Shown piece by piece: positions 18,056-27,900 of a stretch of 51,574 nucleotides of DNA (positions are counted from its first letter, which is position 1; each line of letters opens with the position of its first letter). The translations under genes were made by a program, and so were the position numbers. The notes beneath the pieces were generated by a model that worked only from the letters and a program-made list of their open reading frames with translations, had not been told where the DNA came from and made no database searches. Source of the DNA: Desulfobulbus rhabdoformis (GTDB lineage Bacteria > Desulfobacterota > Desulfobulbia > Desulfobulbales > Desulfobulbaceae); NCBI RefSeq assembly GCF_016919065.1, contig NZ_JAFFQA010000036.1, positions 1 to 51,574 on the forward strand. Direction: 5' to 3'.

Positions 18056-19186
18056 TCAGTCCTCTATCGGGGCGTCGGTGAGTCGCTCTTTTATTTGTAT
18101 GAAACTCTGGAGCTCCGCTTGAAAAGCATCGACTACAGCGGGGTCGAAATGTTTGCCGCGTTGCTCAAATATGAGCTTCGTCGCCTCCTCTATACTCCAT
18201 GCTCGTTTATAGACGCGTGGCGTAGTCAGTGCATCAAAAACATCCGCAAGCGCCATCAATCGCGCAGAGATCGGTATTTGTTCCCCGGCCAGGCCAAAGG
18301 GATAACCACTGCCATCCCATTTTTCGTGGTGATAGAGGGCAATCTCCTTGGCCACCTCCAAAAAGAGCAGAGATTCGGGTTTGTTTTCCTGGGAAGAGGT
18401 GTTGTACAGAGGCAGGGTCGCTGCAATAGCGCGTTCAATGGCATTACCGCCAACCTGGCAATGCCCCTGCATGCGGGACCATTCTTCAGGGGTGAGTTTT
18501 CCAGGTTTGAGCAGGACGTCATCCGGAATACCTATTTTACCTATATCGTGCAGGGGAGCCGCCTTGACGATACGTTGCAGGGTGTTTTCCTCCAGGTGGA
18601 CGGCAAATTTGGGAAGTGATTGCAGATGACGTGCCAGGGTCTCCACATAGGACTGGGTCCGGGCAATGTGGCTCCCCAGATCGGAGTCCCTGGTCTCTGC
18701 CAGTTGGGCCATGGCAGCCAGGCTCACATCCTGAATCATGAGGTTATCGCGCATGCGGCGTTGTACCTCTGACTCAAGCCAGGTGTTCTGACTTTTCAGC
18801 CTGTCACGGGCCTGTTTCACCTCAATATGGACCTGCACACGCGAGAGCACCACCGTTGGTTTTATTGGCTTGGTGATGTAGTCGACCGCTCCTTGTTGCA
18901 GACCGTGTTCCTCATCAACGGTATCATCTAAAGCTGTGACGAAAATAACCGGAATCTCTGCAGTTGAGCTCTGCTGGCGGAGATTGTTCAACACGGCAAA
19001 ACCGTCCATGCCCGGCATCATCACGTCCAGAAGTATCAGATCTGGGCGGGGATCGCGGGCAGCGGCTTCAAGGGCCTGCGGTCCTGACTTACAGACCCGC
19101 ACCGTGTACAAGGGGCGAAGCAGCGTGGAGAGGACCGTGAGGTTTGCGGGTTCGTCATCGACAATGAGAATGATGGGCGCGGTCAT
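18056..19186 (-). CDS. REC-HD-GYP response regulator, c-di-GMP phosphodiesterase
   Basis: A 376-residue response regulator. The REC domain (about residues 4-125) keeps the acidic pair (VDDEP), the phospho-aspartate in LLDVMMPGMDG (about 53) and the lysine in TKPI. After a coiled linker comes an HD-GYP domain (about 160-360) with LHDIGKIGIPD near 214 and HHEKWDGSGYP near 294, both catalytic signatures intact. It should hydrolyse c-di-GMP to pGpG or GMP when phosphorylated. An in-frame TTG at 19195 exists, but AAGGA spaced 9 nt from the ATG at 19186 favours the ATG. It lies between the GGDEF-EAL gene (61-nt gap) and the giant hybrid kinase gene (3-nt gap), consistent with control by one of the neighbouring kinases. 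Confidence 0.93.
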   Translation of the reverse strand: MTAPIILIVDDEPANLTVLSTLLRPLYTVRVCKSGPQALEAAARDPRPDLILLDVMMPGMDGFAVLNNLRQQSSTAEIPVIFVTALDDTVDEEHGLQQGAVDYITKPIKPTVVLSRVQVHIEVKQARDRLKSQNTWLESEVQRRMRDNLMIQDVSLAAMAQLAETRDSDLGSHIARTQSYVETLARHLQSLPKFAVHLEENTLQRIVKAAPLHDIGKIGIPDDVLLKPGKLTPEEWSRMQGHCQVGGNAIERAIAATLPLYNTSSQENKPESLLFLEVAKEIALYHHEKWDGSGYPFGLAGEQIPISARLMALADVFDALTTPRVYKRAWSIEEATKLIFEQRGKHFDPAVVDAFQAELQSFIQIKERLTDAPIED

Positions 19187-19247
19187 AAACGACAATCCTT
19201 AGCTGGGCGGCAAGAGAAGAAGTAGAGGCATATGCATTGAAGAACTA

Positions 19248-21416
19248 TTAGGAATCCATGAGTTTTTTAGTCTGACAGTCTGGCTTGAGACAGAAGTTCC
19301 CAGAGCGTAAGCTCTGCTCAAACTGCTCCTTGGGAATAGGGCGGCTGAACAGGTATCCCTGGAACTCATCGCATTTGATGGTGTCAAGCACCTGGAGCTG
19401 TTCGGGAGTTTCCACCCCTTCGGCAATAACCTTGAGGTTAAAGCTTTTGGCAATACCGACAATGGAGTTGAGTAACGAGACCGCGTTGCCCTGGCCTGAG
19501 ATGTTTTGCACAAAGGATTTATCAATTTTCAATGTGGTTAAGGGAAAGAGCTGTAAGTGGCTCAGGGCCGAATAGCCGGTGCCAAAGTCATCAATAGCTA
19601 TGGCGACTCCCATCTCCTTAAACTGTTTCAGGGCATCAATGGCCTCCTGGGTATTTTCCATCATCACCCGTTCGGTCAGTTCTATCTCAAGATATTGTGG
19701 GGCAAGCTCGGTTTGGGCAAGCACATCCATGATCCGTTTTGAAAGCTTTTTGAAGTTGACATTCTGGCCGGAGATATTGATGGCCATACGGCATCCATCA
19801 AAAAGACCGGCCTTTACCCAGGCACTTGCCTGCTGACAAGCCTGGACAATGACCCAGTCGTTGATAGAGTGAATCAGGCCGCTTTCCTCGGCAAAGGGGA
19901 GGAATTGAACCGGCGGGACCAACCCCTGTTCGGGATCATGCCAGCGAATGAGCGCCTCGACACCGGTGAGCCGTTTGTTTTTGTGGCAAAATTGCGGCTG
20001 ATAATAGAGTTCAAATTCATTGTTTTGCAGCGCACGGCGCAGACTGTTGGCCAGGCGAAAACGGGCCTTGGCGGCGTCGTTCATTTGGCGCTGAAAAAAT
20101 TTATAGTTGTTACGGCCCTGTTCCTTGGCCTCGTACATGGCCGTGTCGGCATTTTTTAAGAGGATATCCAAATCATCGCTGTCATCGGGATAGACACTGA
20201 TACCTACACTTGCGGAGAGAGCTATGGTTTGGTCGTTCCAGAAAATCGGCTGTTCGATGTTTTGGGTGATACGTTCGGCCAGATTGGCAATATGATCAAG
20301 AGAGCTGAAGTTGGCCGAGAGCACGGTGAACTCATCACCTCCCAGACGCGAGATCATGGAGCTTGTCTGCTCTGCCCGGGCCCTTGAGACAATATCTGAT
20401 TGGCGCAGCACTGTTTTGAGTCGTTCGGCCACCGTGATCAATACCTTATCGCCCACGGGGTGCCCCAGGGTATCGTTAATGCGTTTGAAATGATCCAAGT
20501 CAATAAAAAGGACCGCAACTTTTTTTCCGCTCCGGGCCGCTTGGGGCTGGATAGTCGCCCAGTGCTCTCGAAACAGGGTACGATTGGCCAGTCCCGTGAG
20601 GTTGTCGTAAAAAGCCAGGTAGCGAATCTGATCCTCTGCCTGTTTGAGTTCGGTAATATCCTGAACCACTCCCACTATCATGGCGGGCTGCCCTTTGCGA
20701 TCAAGGGCGACTTCACCCTGGTTGCAGATGATGCGTTCCTGACCATCGGGTAGAACGATGCGGTAATTAAGAGAAAACGATTTTCCGTCCCTCTGGGCTT
20801 CGGTAATGAGTTGTCGGACCTGATGTCGTTCGGAGGGCGAGATCTGGTGAAACAGAGAGTCATAGCTGTCGACATCATCAATACCGAACTGTTCCGGGGT
20901 TTGAGCGGAGATATGAAATTTGCCACTGTCCAGATGCAACTCCCAGTGGCCGAGGCGCGCAATCTCCTGTGCCTTGAACACTCGTTGCTGGCTTATTTTG
21001 AGGTCGTTAAGGATGGATCCCGAGCGTAGCCAGTAGCGGACACGGTAGCCAAGCACCAGCATGTTTATCGGTTTGCTGATAAAATCGGTTGCTCCGGCAT
21101 CAAAGGCGCTGGTGATGGTATTGGCATCCTCAAGGCCCGTAACCATGACAATGGGGGTATGTTCACCGCCTACTGTCTGTCGCAGCCGTCGGCAGGTTTC
21201 GAAACCATCGATATCGGGCATGATGATATCCAGAAAAAGTAACGCTGGTGGCTGCTGAACAAACAAGCTCAGCGCCTCTTCGCCACTGGCCGCCTCAACG
21301 ACCTCATACCCTGCATTCTCCAGGGTAAAACGAAGCTGCAAGCGAGCTGAAAAATCATCATCAACCACCATAATCAGTGGTCGGTGTTCATCGGGTATAA
21401 TTGTTTGCCTGGTCAT
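19248..21416 (-). CDS. REC-PAS-GGDEF-EAL response regulator
   Basis: A 722-residue cytoplasmic regulator of c-di-GMP. A REC domain (about residues 12-130, phospho-aspartate in LFLDIIMPDIDG) is followed by a PAS domain (about 150-265), GGDEF (about 275-440) and EAL (about 455-705). GGDEF is intact near residue 359, EAL is intact (GVEALIRWHD near 486), and ELTERVMM, AIDDFGTGYSAL and AEGVETPEQL are present, so both activities are possible. RQSD, the usual I-site, is separated from GGDEF by an insertion containing RARAEQTSS, longer than the standard five-residue spacing. The start follows the upstream kinase stop by 15 nt without a clear ribosome-binding site, suggesting translational coupling. 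It is probably phosphorylated by a neighbouring hybrid kinase. Confidence 0.93.
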   Translation of the reverse strand: MTRQTIIPDEHRPLIMVVDDDFSARLQLRFTLENAGYEVVEAASGEEALSLFVQQPPALLFLDIIMPDIDGFETCRRLRQTVGGEHTPIVMVTGLEDANTITSAFDAGATDFISKPINMLVLGYRVRYWLRSGSILNDLKISQQRVFKAQEIARLGHWELHLDSGKFHISAQTPEQFGIDDVDSYDSLFHQISPSERHQVRQLITEAQRDGKSFSLNYRIVLPDGQERIICNQGEVALDRKGQPAMIVGVVQDITELKQAEDQIRYLAFYDNLTGLANRTLFREHWATIQPQAARSGKKVAVLFIDLDHFKRINDTLGHPVGDKVLITVAERLKTVLRQSDIVSRARAEQTSSMISRLGGDEFTVLSANFSSLDHIANLAERITQNIEQPIFWNDQTIALSASVGISVYPDDSDDLDILLKNADTAMYEAKEQGRNNYKFFQRQMNDAAKARFRLANSLRRALQNNEFELYYQPQFCHKNKRLTGVEALIRWHDPEQGLVPPVQFLPFAEESGLIHSINDWVIVQACQQASAWVKAGLFDGCRMAINISGQNVNFKKLSKRIMDVLAQTELAPQYLEIELTERVMMENTQEAIDALKQFKEMGVAIAIDDFGTGYSALSHLQLFPLTTLKIDKSFVQNISGQGNAVSLLNSIVGIAKSFNLKVIAEGVETPEQLQVLDTIKCDEFQGYLFSRPIPKEQFEQSLRSGNFCLKPDCQTKKLMDS

Positions 21417-21431
21417 CGGTATTGGGGAGCT

Positions 21432-24400
21432 TTATGCAAGGACACGTGTAAGCCCCTGTCTGAGATTTGCGAGCAGGTCTGGGGCCGGTTCCCGTTGTTG
21501 GGCCGCAGTGTGAATTTTTTCTGCCAGCTCCGCCCATTGGGGGAGCCCGCACTGGAGCAGTGTTCCCTTGAGGGAATGGGCCGCCTTTGCCAGTGCATCC
21601 TGATCAAGTGCGTCGTGTGCCTTTTGAGCTGCATCGAGCTGGATGGTCATGCTTTGACGAGCAGCCGAGATAATTTTATCAATCTGTTCCTGGGTGAGCA
21701 TGGTCACCTCCTGAAGATACTCCTCGATGCCAGTCACAGTGGCTTCCCTCGTTTCAGAGGAATCATGCTGCGGGGGAGACGCGGCGGCATCAGGGGTATT
21801 TGTGTCAGGTGGGGCAGCGATTTGTGTCACCGTGGCGAGAACCTGATTGAGCCGCAGTATATCAAAGGGTTTGCTCACATAAGCATCCATTCCGCTTGCC
21901 AGGCAGATTTCATCATCGCCCCCCATGGCGTGGGCTGTCATGGCAACCACGGGCAAGTGGCCGTTGCTGAGTTTTTGTCGGAGCAGTTGCTCCACGTTGT
22001 GCGGCAGGTTCACTTCCAGCGGTTTCTTCGTTTCCAGGGTGCGTATGATCGTGGTCGTGGCCAGCCCATCGAGTGTCGGCATCTGTACATCCATCAACAC
22101 CAGGTCAAATCGACCGAAAGCCAGGTTTACCAAGGCCTCAATTCCGTTGGTGGCTGTGGTGATGGCGTGGTCCTTCTCGAGCATCATCCTGGCGACTTCC
22201 AGGTTGACCTCGTTGTCATCCACGACCAGAATGCGCAGTCTGGGTAAAGGCGCTTGCTCGAGAGCTTCCAGCTTTTCCTGATCGGGTATGGCCTCCGGGC
22301 CGAAGCTGGGCTCAAGGGGGAGCAGACATTGAAAGGTGCTGCCCTGATCCAAGGCGCTTTCAACCTGGAGCCTGCCTCCCATGAGGGCGGTGAGCTGGGT
22401 ACAGATCGCCAGGCCAAGTCCGGCGCCTCCGTGCTGGCGGGCATAGGAGGTGTCGACTTGTTCAAAGCGGTTAAAGATGCCGTTGAGTCGATCCTCAGGG
22501 ATGCCGCTTCCAGTATCTTTGACCAGCAATGAGAGTTGAGCATGATCTCCGGTCCCGACCTGGGCAACCTGCAGGCGGACTGAGCCAGAGCTTGTGAATT
22601 TAATGGCGTTGCCAAGAAGGTTGACCAGGATCTGACGAAGACGCAGGGCATCGCCACGAACCCATTGAGGAATGTTTCGGTCATAGTCGAGATAGAGTGG
22701 CAGCCCCTTGGACTGAGCCTGCAGTACCATGGTTTCCATGACGGAATCGATGAGCCTCTGAATATCGAAGGGGGCCGGATGTAGCTCCAACTGGCCCGCC
22801 TCCATTTTGGAGACATCAAGAATATCATCCAACAGAGCCAGCAGGTTTTGTGCAGAGTCTTTCACTGTCGCCAGGCAGTGATGCTGCTTTTCCGTGTCAT
22901 GGGTCTGCAAGGCCAGATGGGTCATGCCGAGAATGGCATTCATGGGGGTGCGGATTTCATGGCTCATGTTCGCCAGAAATTGCGATTTGGCTATGTTGGC
23001 GGTCTCAGCCTCTTCTTTAGCCTGGATTAAGGCAAGTTCTGCCTTTTTACATAGGGTGGTGTCACGACCAACCCCCGCATACTCGCGGAGATTGCCCTCC
23101 TGGTCAAAAATTTTACGATCGGTCCAGTTGAGCCACCGCTTTTTCTTTCCAGGTATCTCGATACAGTATTCAAAACTTCCCACCGGCTTTTCCGGGGTCA
23201 GGGTGGCCAGCAGCTCGAGCTTTTTCGCGCGGTTTTCAGCAGACATATAGGGCTTGAAATCTTTGCCTATGAGTTGCTCTCTGGTTTTGTCAAAAAAACG
23301 GCAAAATGCCTGGTTGACGAAGGTAACGGTACCGTCAGGAAGATAGCGACAGACGAGTTCCGTCTGATCTTCAACAATGGCTCGATATCTGGCCTCGCTG
23401 GCTTCCAGGGCCTGAGCATGCTCTTGGGCCTCTTGTTTGCGTTGGCTGAGTCGTTGGGCCATCAGGTTAAAAGAGGTTGCCAGTTGATCGATCTCTATCG
23501 GACCGCTATAGGCAATGGGATTATCCAGATCCCCTTGACTGACCCGTTCAACCCCCTGGCGAAGCGCGTGCAGAGGATCAAGGAGTTGTCTTTTCAGCAG
23601 GTTACGGACGAGCAGTGTGCCGGCAATACAGGTGAACAGGGCCGCAACCAGCATAATAACGAGAGCTCGCTGACTGGTTACGTAGGCGTTTTTTAATTCC
23701 AGTTCAATGACTGCAAACCAGGGCGTATTGGGGATGGGCATAAAGGTGGCGAAGACTTTCTCTCCCCGTTGATTGAGGTATTGGTCCTGTCGGCTTTGTT
23801 CCCCTGGTTGCGGGATCAGGTTGTGTTGGGTGTACTCCAGTTTTCTCGGGAAATGTTTTTGTGAAGACTCCCTCTGGTTGTGGACAAGTATTTTTCCCTC
23901 TCCATTGACTATAAATGCGGTACCACATGTCCTCTGATCCAACAAAGAAACAATATGCCTCAGGGCATCACTCTTCAGTAGACAGGCCAGGACGCCGCCG
24001 CCTGCTATGGGCATGGAGAGTACAAGATTATGAACAGGACTATTCGAATCAATTATTGCCTCGATAAAAGGTTCACCGGAACGTGCACGAAGAAACCACT
24101 CGGCGCGAGAATAGGAATTTAAACGATCCAGGACGCCCTGCCCCCCTGCAGAGCTTGCCAGAACATGACCTGCCCGGTTGAGGTGCACCAGTTCAAGGAG
24201 GAATGGATAGCGTGCATTAAGGGCCTTGAACTCATCGAGTTGCCGGGAAAATTCATCCAGGCCAAAAAGGTTGATGACCTCAAGCATACTCTGTTGCTGG
24301 GCAATAAAGTCGCTGGTAGCCTGCACTACCCGCAAGGCCGATTCCTGTTGCCGTCCTTGCCATCCCTCCTGCTCTGTGGACCGGGTCAGAAAAAACAGGC

Positions 24401-24521
24401 CGGATATCCCTGCAGTCAACAGCAGGACAAGGGCGACACCAAAGACAAGCAACAGCTGCCTGCGTAAACTTTGTGGAATAATTCCCCTGGCAGGAGAAGA
24501 TGTTTGGTTGCGTACATGCAT
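21432..24521 (-). CDS. Membrane hybrid histidine kinase, Cache-HAMP-PAS-HK-REC-Hpt
   Basis: A 1029-residue inner-membrane kinase. Membrane segments lie at about 22-45 and 288-310, with a Cache-like periplasmic sensor between. HAMP (about 310-365), a coiled coil, PAS (about 380-495), HisKA with SHEIRTPMN (phospho-histidine about 518), ATPase domain (about 625-740, LLGNAIKF and GAGLGLAI), REC with LMDVQMPTLDG (about 811) and Hpt with HSLKGTLLQCGL (about 980) follow. REC carries an insertion of about 15 residues after the third helix, before LPVVAMTAHAM. The same insertion and Hpt motif occur in the kinases at 32203-35691 and 42443-45919, marking a local paralogue set. It heads a tight run with the GGDEF-EAL, HD-GYP and giant kinase genes downstream. 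Its upstream region contains remnants of the palindromic repeat. Confidence 0.92.
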   Translation of the reverse strand: MHVRNQTSSPARGIIPQSLRRQLLLVFGVALVLLLTAGISGLFFLTRSTEQEGWQGRQQESALRVVQATSDFIAQQQSMLEVINLFGLDEFSRQLDEFKALNARYPFLLELVHLNRAGHVLASSAGGQGVLDRLNSYSRAEWFLRARSGEPFIEAIIDSNSPVHNLVLSMPIAGGGVLACLLKSDALRHIVSLLDQRTCGTAFIVNGEGKILVHNQRESSQKHFPRKLEYTQHNLIPQPGEQSRQDQYLNQRGEKVFATFMPIPNTPWFAVIELELKNAYVTSQRALVIMLVAALFTCIAGTLLVRNLLKRQLLDPLHALRQGVERVSQGDLDNPIAYSGPIEIDQLATSFNLMAQRLSQRKQEAQEHAQALEASEARYRAIVEDQTELVCRYLPDGTVTFVNQAFCRFFDKTREQLIGKDFKPYMSAENRAKKLELLATLTPEKPVGSFEYCIEIPGKKKRWLNWTDRKIFDQEGNLREYAGVGRDTTLCKKAELALIQAKEEAETANIAKSQFLANMSHEIRTPMNAILGMTHLALQTHDTEKQHHCLATVKDSAQNLLALLDDILDVSKMEAGQLELHPAPFDIQRLIDSVMETMVLQAQSKGLPLYLDYDRNIPQWVRGDALRLRQILVNLLGNAIKFTSSGSVRLQVAQVGTGDHAQLSLLVKDTGSGIPEDRLNGIFNRFEQVDTSYARQHGGAGLGLAICTQLTALMGGRLQVESALDQGSTFQCLLPLEPSFGPEAIPDQEKLEALEQAPLPRLRILVVDDNEVNLEVARMMLEKDHAITTATNGIEALVNLAFGRFDLVLMDVQMPTLDGLATTTIIRTLETKKPLEVNLPHNVEQLLRQKLSNGHLPVVAMTAHAMGGDDEICLASGMDAYVSKPFDILRLNQVLATVTQIAAPPDTNTPDAAASPPQHDSSETREATVTGIEEYLQEVTMLTQEQIDKIISAARQSMTIQLDAAQKAHDALDQDALAKAAHSLKGTLLQCGLPQWAELAEKIHTAAQQREPAPDLLANLRQGLTRVLA

Positions 24522-24569
24522 TCTTTTCAGAGAATGAGTGTAGTGTGCCTGCGCACAGTTGTTGGGAAG

Positions 24570-24640
24570 TTTGAATAATTGCTTTTGGGGGCAATCCCTG
24601 CTTTAAGCATAACAAGGTGCGCGCAGACTCCGAAAAGATC
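24570..24640. repeat. Degenerate fragment of the palindromic repeat (copy E)
   Basis: TTTGAATAATTGCTTTT with GCAATC resembles one end of the family. AGCATAACAAGGT and CAGACTCCG resemble the inner right arm of copy C. The central part is missing. It lies about 50-120 bp upstream of the hybrid kinase start codon and may overlap its promoter. Confidence 0.55.
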
Positions 24641-24662
24641 GTTCCTGGCTAGCCCCTATCGA

Positions 24663-24693
24663 GGGTGTGGTCTCCTGTTCATCAGAGACCACC
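24663..24693. other. Hairpin between repeat copies E and C
   Basis: GGGTGTGGTCTC and GAGACCACCC pair with a two-base bulge around a short loop. No T-run follows on either strand, so it is only a possible terminator for the kinase gene at 24962-28057. Confidence 0.35.
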
Positions 24694-24748
24694 CTGCGTA
24701 TCTTTGCTGATTATAGCCGTATGAGAAAGAAAAAGAAAAATACTCTCG

Positions 24749-24931
24749 TATAAGGATGTCTTGAATAATTAGATTTTTCAATCAAGGTCAAGGTATGCGA
24801 AAAATTTTACCGCAGGCATATACATGATATCGGAGTCTTCGCTTACCTCCGAGGATAAAATTTTTCGCATAACGAGGTAAGCGCCAGACTCCGCGAGATT
24901 GGCAGAAAAAGCAATTATTCAAGATTCCCAT
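24749..24931 (+). repeat. MITE-like palindromic repeat, copy C (best preserved)
   Basis: This copy has all arms. The outer pair is TCTTGAATAATT / AATTATTCAAGA. The middle pair joins GGAGTCTTCGCTTACCTC to a matching GAGGTAAGCGCCAGACTCC. The inner pair is TATGCGAAAAATTTTA / TAAAATTTTTCGCATA, a perfect 16 bp. It starts with TATAAGG, like the flank of copy B. It lies 30 bp downstream of the CHASE4 kinase stop. Confidence 0.85.
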
Positions 24932-24961
24932 AAATTATGTTGCCAACTGTAATCATACCTC

Positions 24962-27900
24962 TCAGTCATGATTCTGCGTATCGAGTAGTTCCCGGACAAC
25001 CTGGGCGAGTTTGTTTGCTGTGACAGGCTTCAAGAGCAGTTCTTGTACACCGTGCTGAAAAAAGTCATCTTTGCTCATCCCCTCATTGTGACCTGTGCAG
25101 ATAATGATCGGTGGCGGCGAGCCTGTTTTTTGAAGCTGCTGGGCCAGTTCTATGCCGGTAAGTTTGGGCATGGTCATATCGGAAATGACCAGGTCAACCG
25201 AGCTTTCGTGCGCCAACAGATAGGCAAGGGCCTCCTGGCTGTCGGCAAATCCGGTGACCTGATATCCTAAACCACGCAAAATTTCCGTGCCGATATCCAC
25301 AAGAAAACGTTCATCATCGACATAAACGATATGTTCATGGCCAGTGGGAATGGCTTGACGTTCAATGGTTTGCATGATTTCCTCGCCATGTATCGAAGGG
25401 AGATAAAGGGTTATGCTGGTTCCAAAACCCAGTTGGGAGTCCACTGTGATTAAGCCATACATGGCTTTGACAATGCCGTGCACCATGGAAAGTCCGAGTC
25501 CGGTCCCTTCCCCTTTTTGCTTAGTGGTGAAAAACGGGTCAAAGATGCGCTCAAGAATATGCTCTTCAATGCCCTGCCCCGTATCTTTAATGGTGATCTG
25601 GGCGTACTCCCCTGCGGTTAATTCGGGGTGACGAGTGGTGAAGTCGGTATCAAGGTGTCTTTTTTCCAGCGAGACTGTCAGCGTGCCCCCCTTTTCCTTC
25701 ATGGCCTGGCCGGCATTGGTGCACAGATTCATAAGGACCTGATGCATCTGGATGGGGTCGGCCTGCACCACTGGATGCTCACTGATTTCGGGGATAATGG
25801 TTATGCTTGGGGGCAGGCTGACTCGAATAAGCTGCAGCACATCATCCAAAGTGCTGGCCAGGCTGACTGGCTGACATTCTGTCTCGTTTTGTCGGCTGAA
25901 GGTAAGCATCTTTTCAATCAGGTTGCGGGCACGCTCACCGGCTCGGAGGATGTTTTCCAGATTGCTGCAGCTTTTGGCGTGTTCTTCAGAGTTGAGATCA
26001 CGGAGAACAATTTCGGTGAAGCCAATGATACCGGCAAGGATATTGTTGAAATCGTGGGCAATGCCACCGGCCATGGTTCCAATTGCCTCAAGCTTTTGGG
26101 TCTGACGGATTTCTTTTTCAAGCAGCACGCGTTTGGTGTCGTCAAACATATATCCACGAATAAACTGCAGCCGGCCTTGGTCGTCAAACTCGCCAATAAG
26201 GTTGCAGATGATGTAGATTTTCTGCCCATGCTTATGCCGTAGGACACCTTCATACCCTTCCAGCTTTCTCTTTTCCATTATCCGTTGCAGCAGAAAATGG
26301 CGTCTTTCTGGTGTCCTGTAAAAGGTCGTCATGGGCTGGCCAATGATTTCATCAGGGGAATCATATCCCAGCATTTGGGCAAAGGCCGGGTTGCAGTCGA
26401 GAAGAGTACCTTGGCGTGAAGAAATAAAGTTACCGGTAATGTCCTCTTCAAAGAAACGGCGGTATTTGGCCTCACTGGCAAGAAGTTCTGCCTGCATGGT
26501 TTTGATGTTCCTGATATCGATGAAACTCTCCACGAGCAACGTCTGTCCTTCCCGTTCAATGCGGGCAACACTTTTGAGCACCGGAAGGGTTGAGCCATCA
26601 GCAAGAAGAATAACCCGTTCACTTAAGTCCACCTGTTCGCCTTCATCCAGGACGGGGCAGTTGTGTCGTTCCCGTGGGCAAATAAACTGGTGGCAGGTTT
26701 TTCCGATCATGTTGTCTGCTGGACGCCCGGCCAGCTTCGCGCCTGCCCGGTTGATCGAAATGATCTTTCGGGTCTGGGCATCAACCAGCATGATACCGCA
26801 GTCGATCGAGTTAATAATGGAGGTGAGGTGTTGTTCGTTTTTGGCCTGCAGCCTTTGCAGTGACTGTAAAGAGGCGAGCATGTCGTTGATCCCCTGTGCC
26901 AGGGATCCGATCTCGTCGTTTACGGGTACCGAGACCCGCAGGGCACTTTGCCCAGCAGAGGCAATATTGGCGACCTCCTTGCTCAGCCTTGTCAGACGAG
27001 AGAGAATGAGGCGATTTAAAAGAAGCATGAGGGCGAGAATACAAAAGACACCAATCGCGACCAGAAAAATGGCATGCTGACGCCATATGGCCATTCCCTG
27101 TTGAAACAGGGGGCGTTTGAGGCTCAGAGAAACTACAACAGTGGGAGTGTTGCCCAGGTCTTTGAGCAGGGTAAAGGCTTGCAGTGTGCGTGCATCTTTG
27201 ATGCGAAAGGCCACCGGCAAAGGCGTTGGGGAGATTGAAAATTGATGGTGCTGGCCTTCCTGAAAAAGAGGTGCGTGCTCCTTGGTGAAGATCTCGGTAG
27301 TTATGGGGAGTCGTGATTGGGAGCTGATCTGGTTGACCGTTGCCGGATCAAGGTAGCGGCCGAAAACCAGGGTTCCGTGAATGGGGCCGTCATAGGAACT
27401 TGTGGCAATGGGGGCAGAGGCAATAAGGGCCGGAGTTGTTGCAGTACGCAACAAACCGGATTTTTTTTCCAGGGGTGAGGTGAAGTGTAAAAAGTGAGCA
27501 AAGGACTGTACCCCGAAAAGGACACGGGGATCCGATGCGACTTTTTGTGCCTGCTCCAAATCGAAAAAACGGCTGTACACGAGCTCATCGCTGTTATTAA
27601 AAAACAGCATGAAATGGATTCCCAGCGTCTGGAAGCTGTTTGTGGAAAGATTTTTTTCGATGTAAGCGGGATTGAGTTCACGGACGAAGATGTAGGTATC
27701 ATCCCAGGGGGCCCAGTCGCCCACCAAGGTTTTCAGTTTGCTTTCAAGGGTGCTGATGTCGTTAACCACCCGTTCCAGGTTCAGCGTGGCCTCGTTAAAT
27801 TCCATCTGCTGAAACCTGCCGGTCATCATCATGTGAGAATAGAGAAGGGAACTCAGGATCAGCACCGTAAGTAGGACGGAGACAATGAGCAGTGTTTTAT

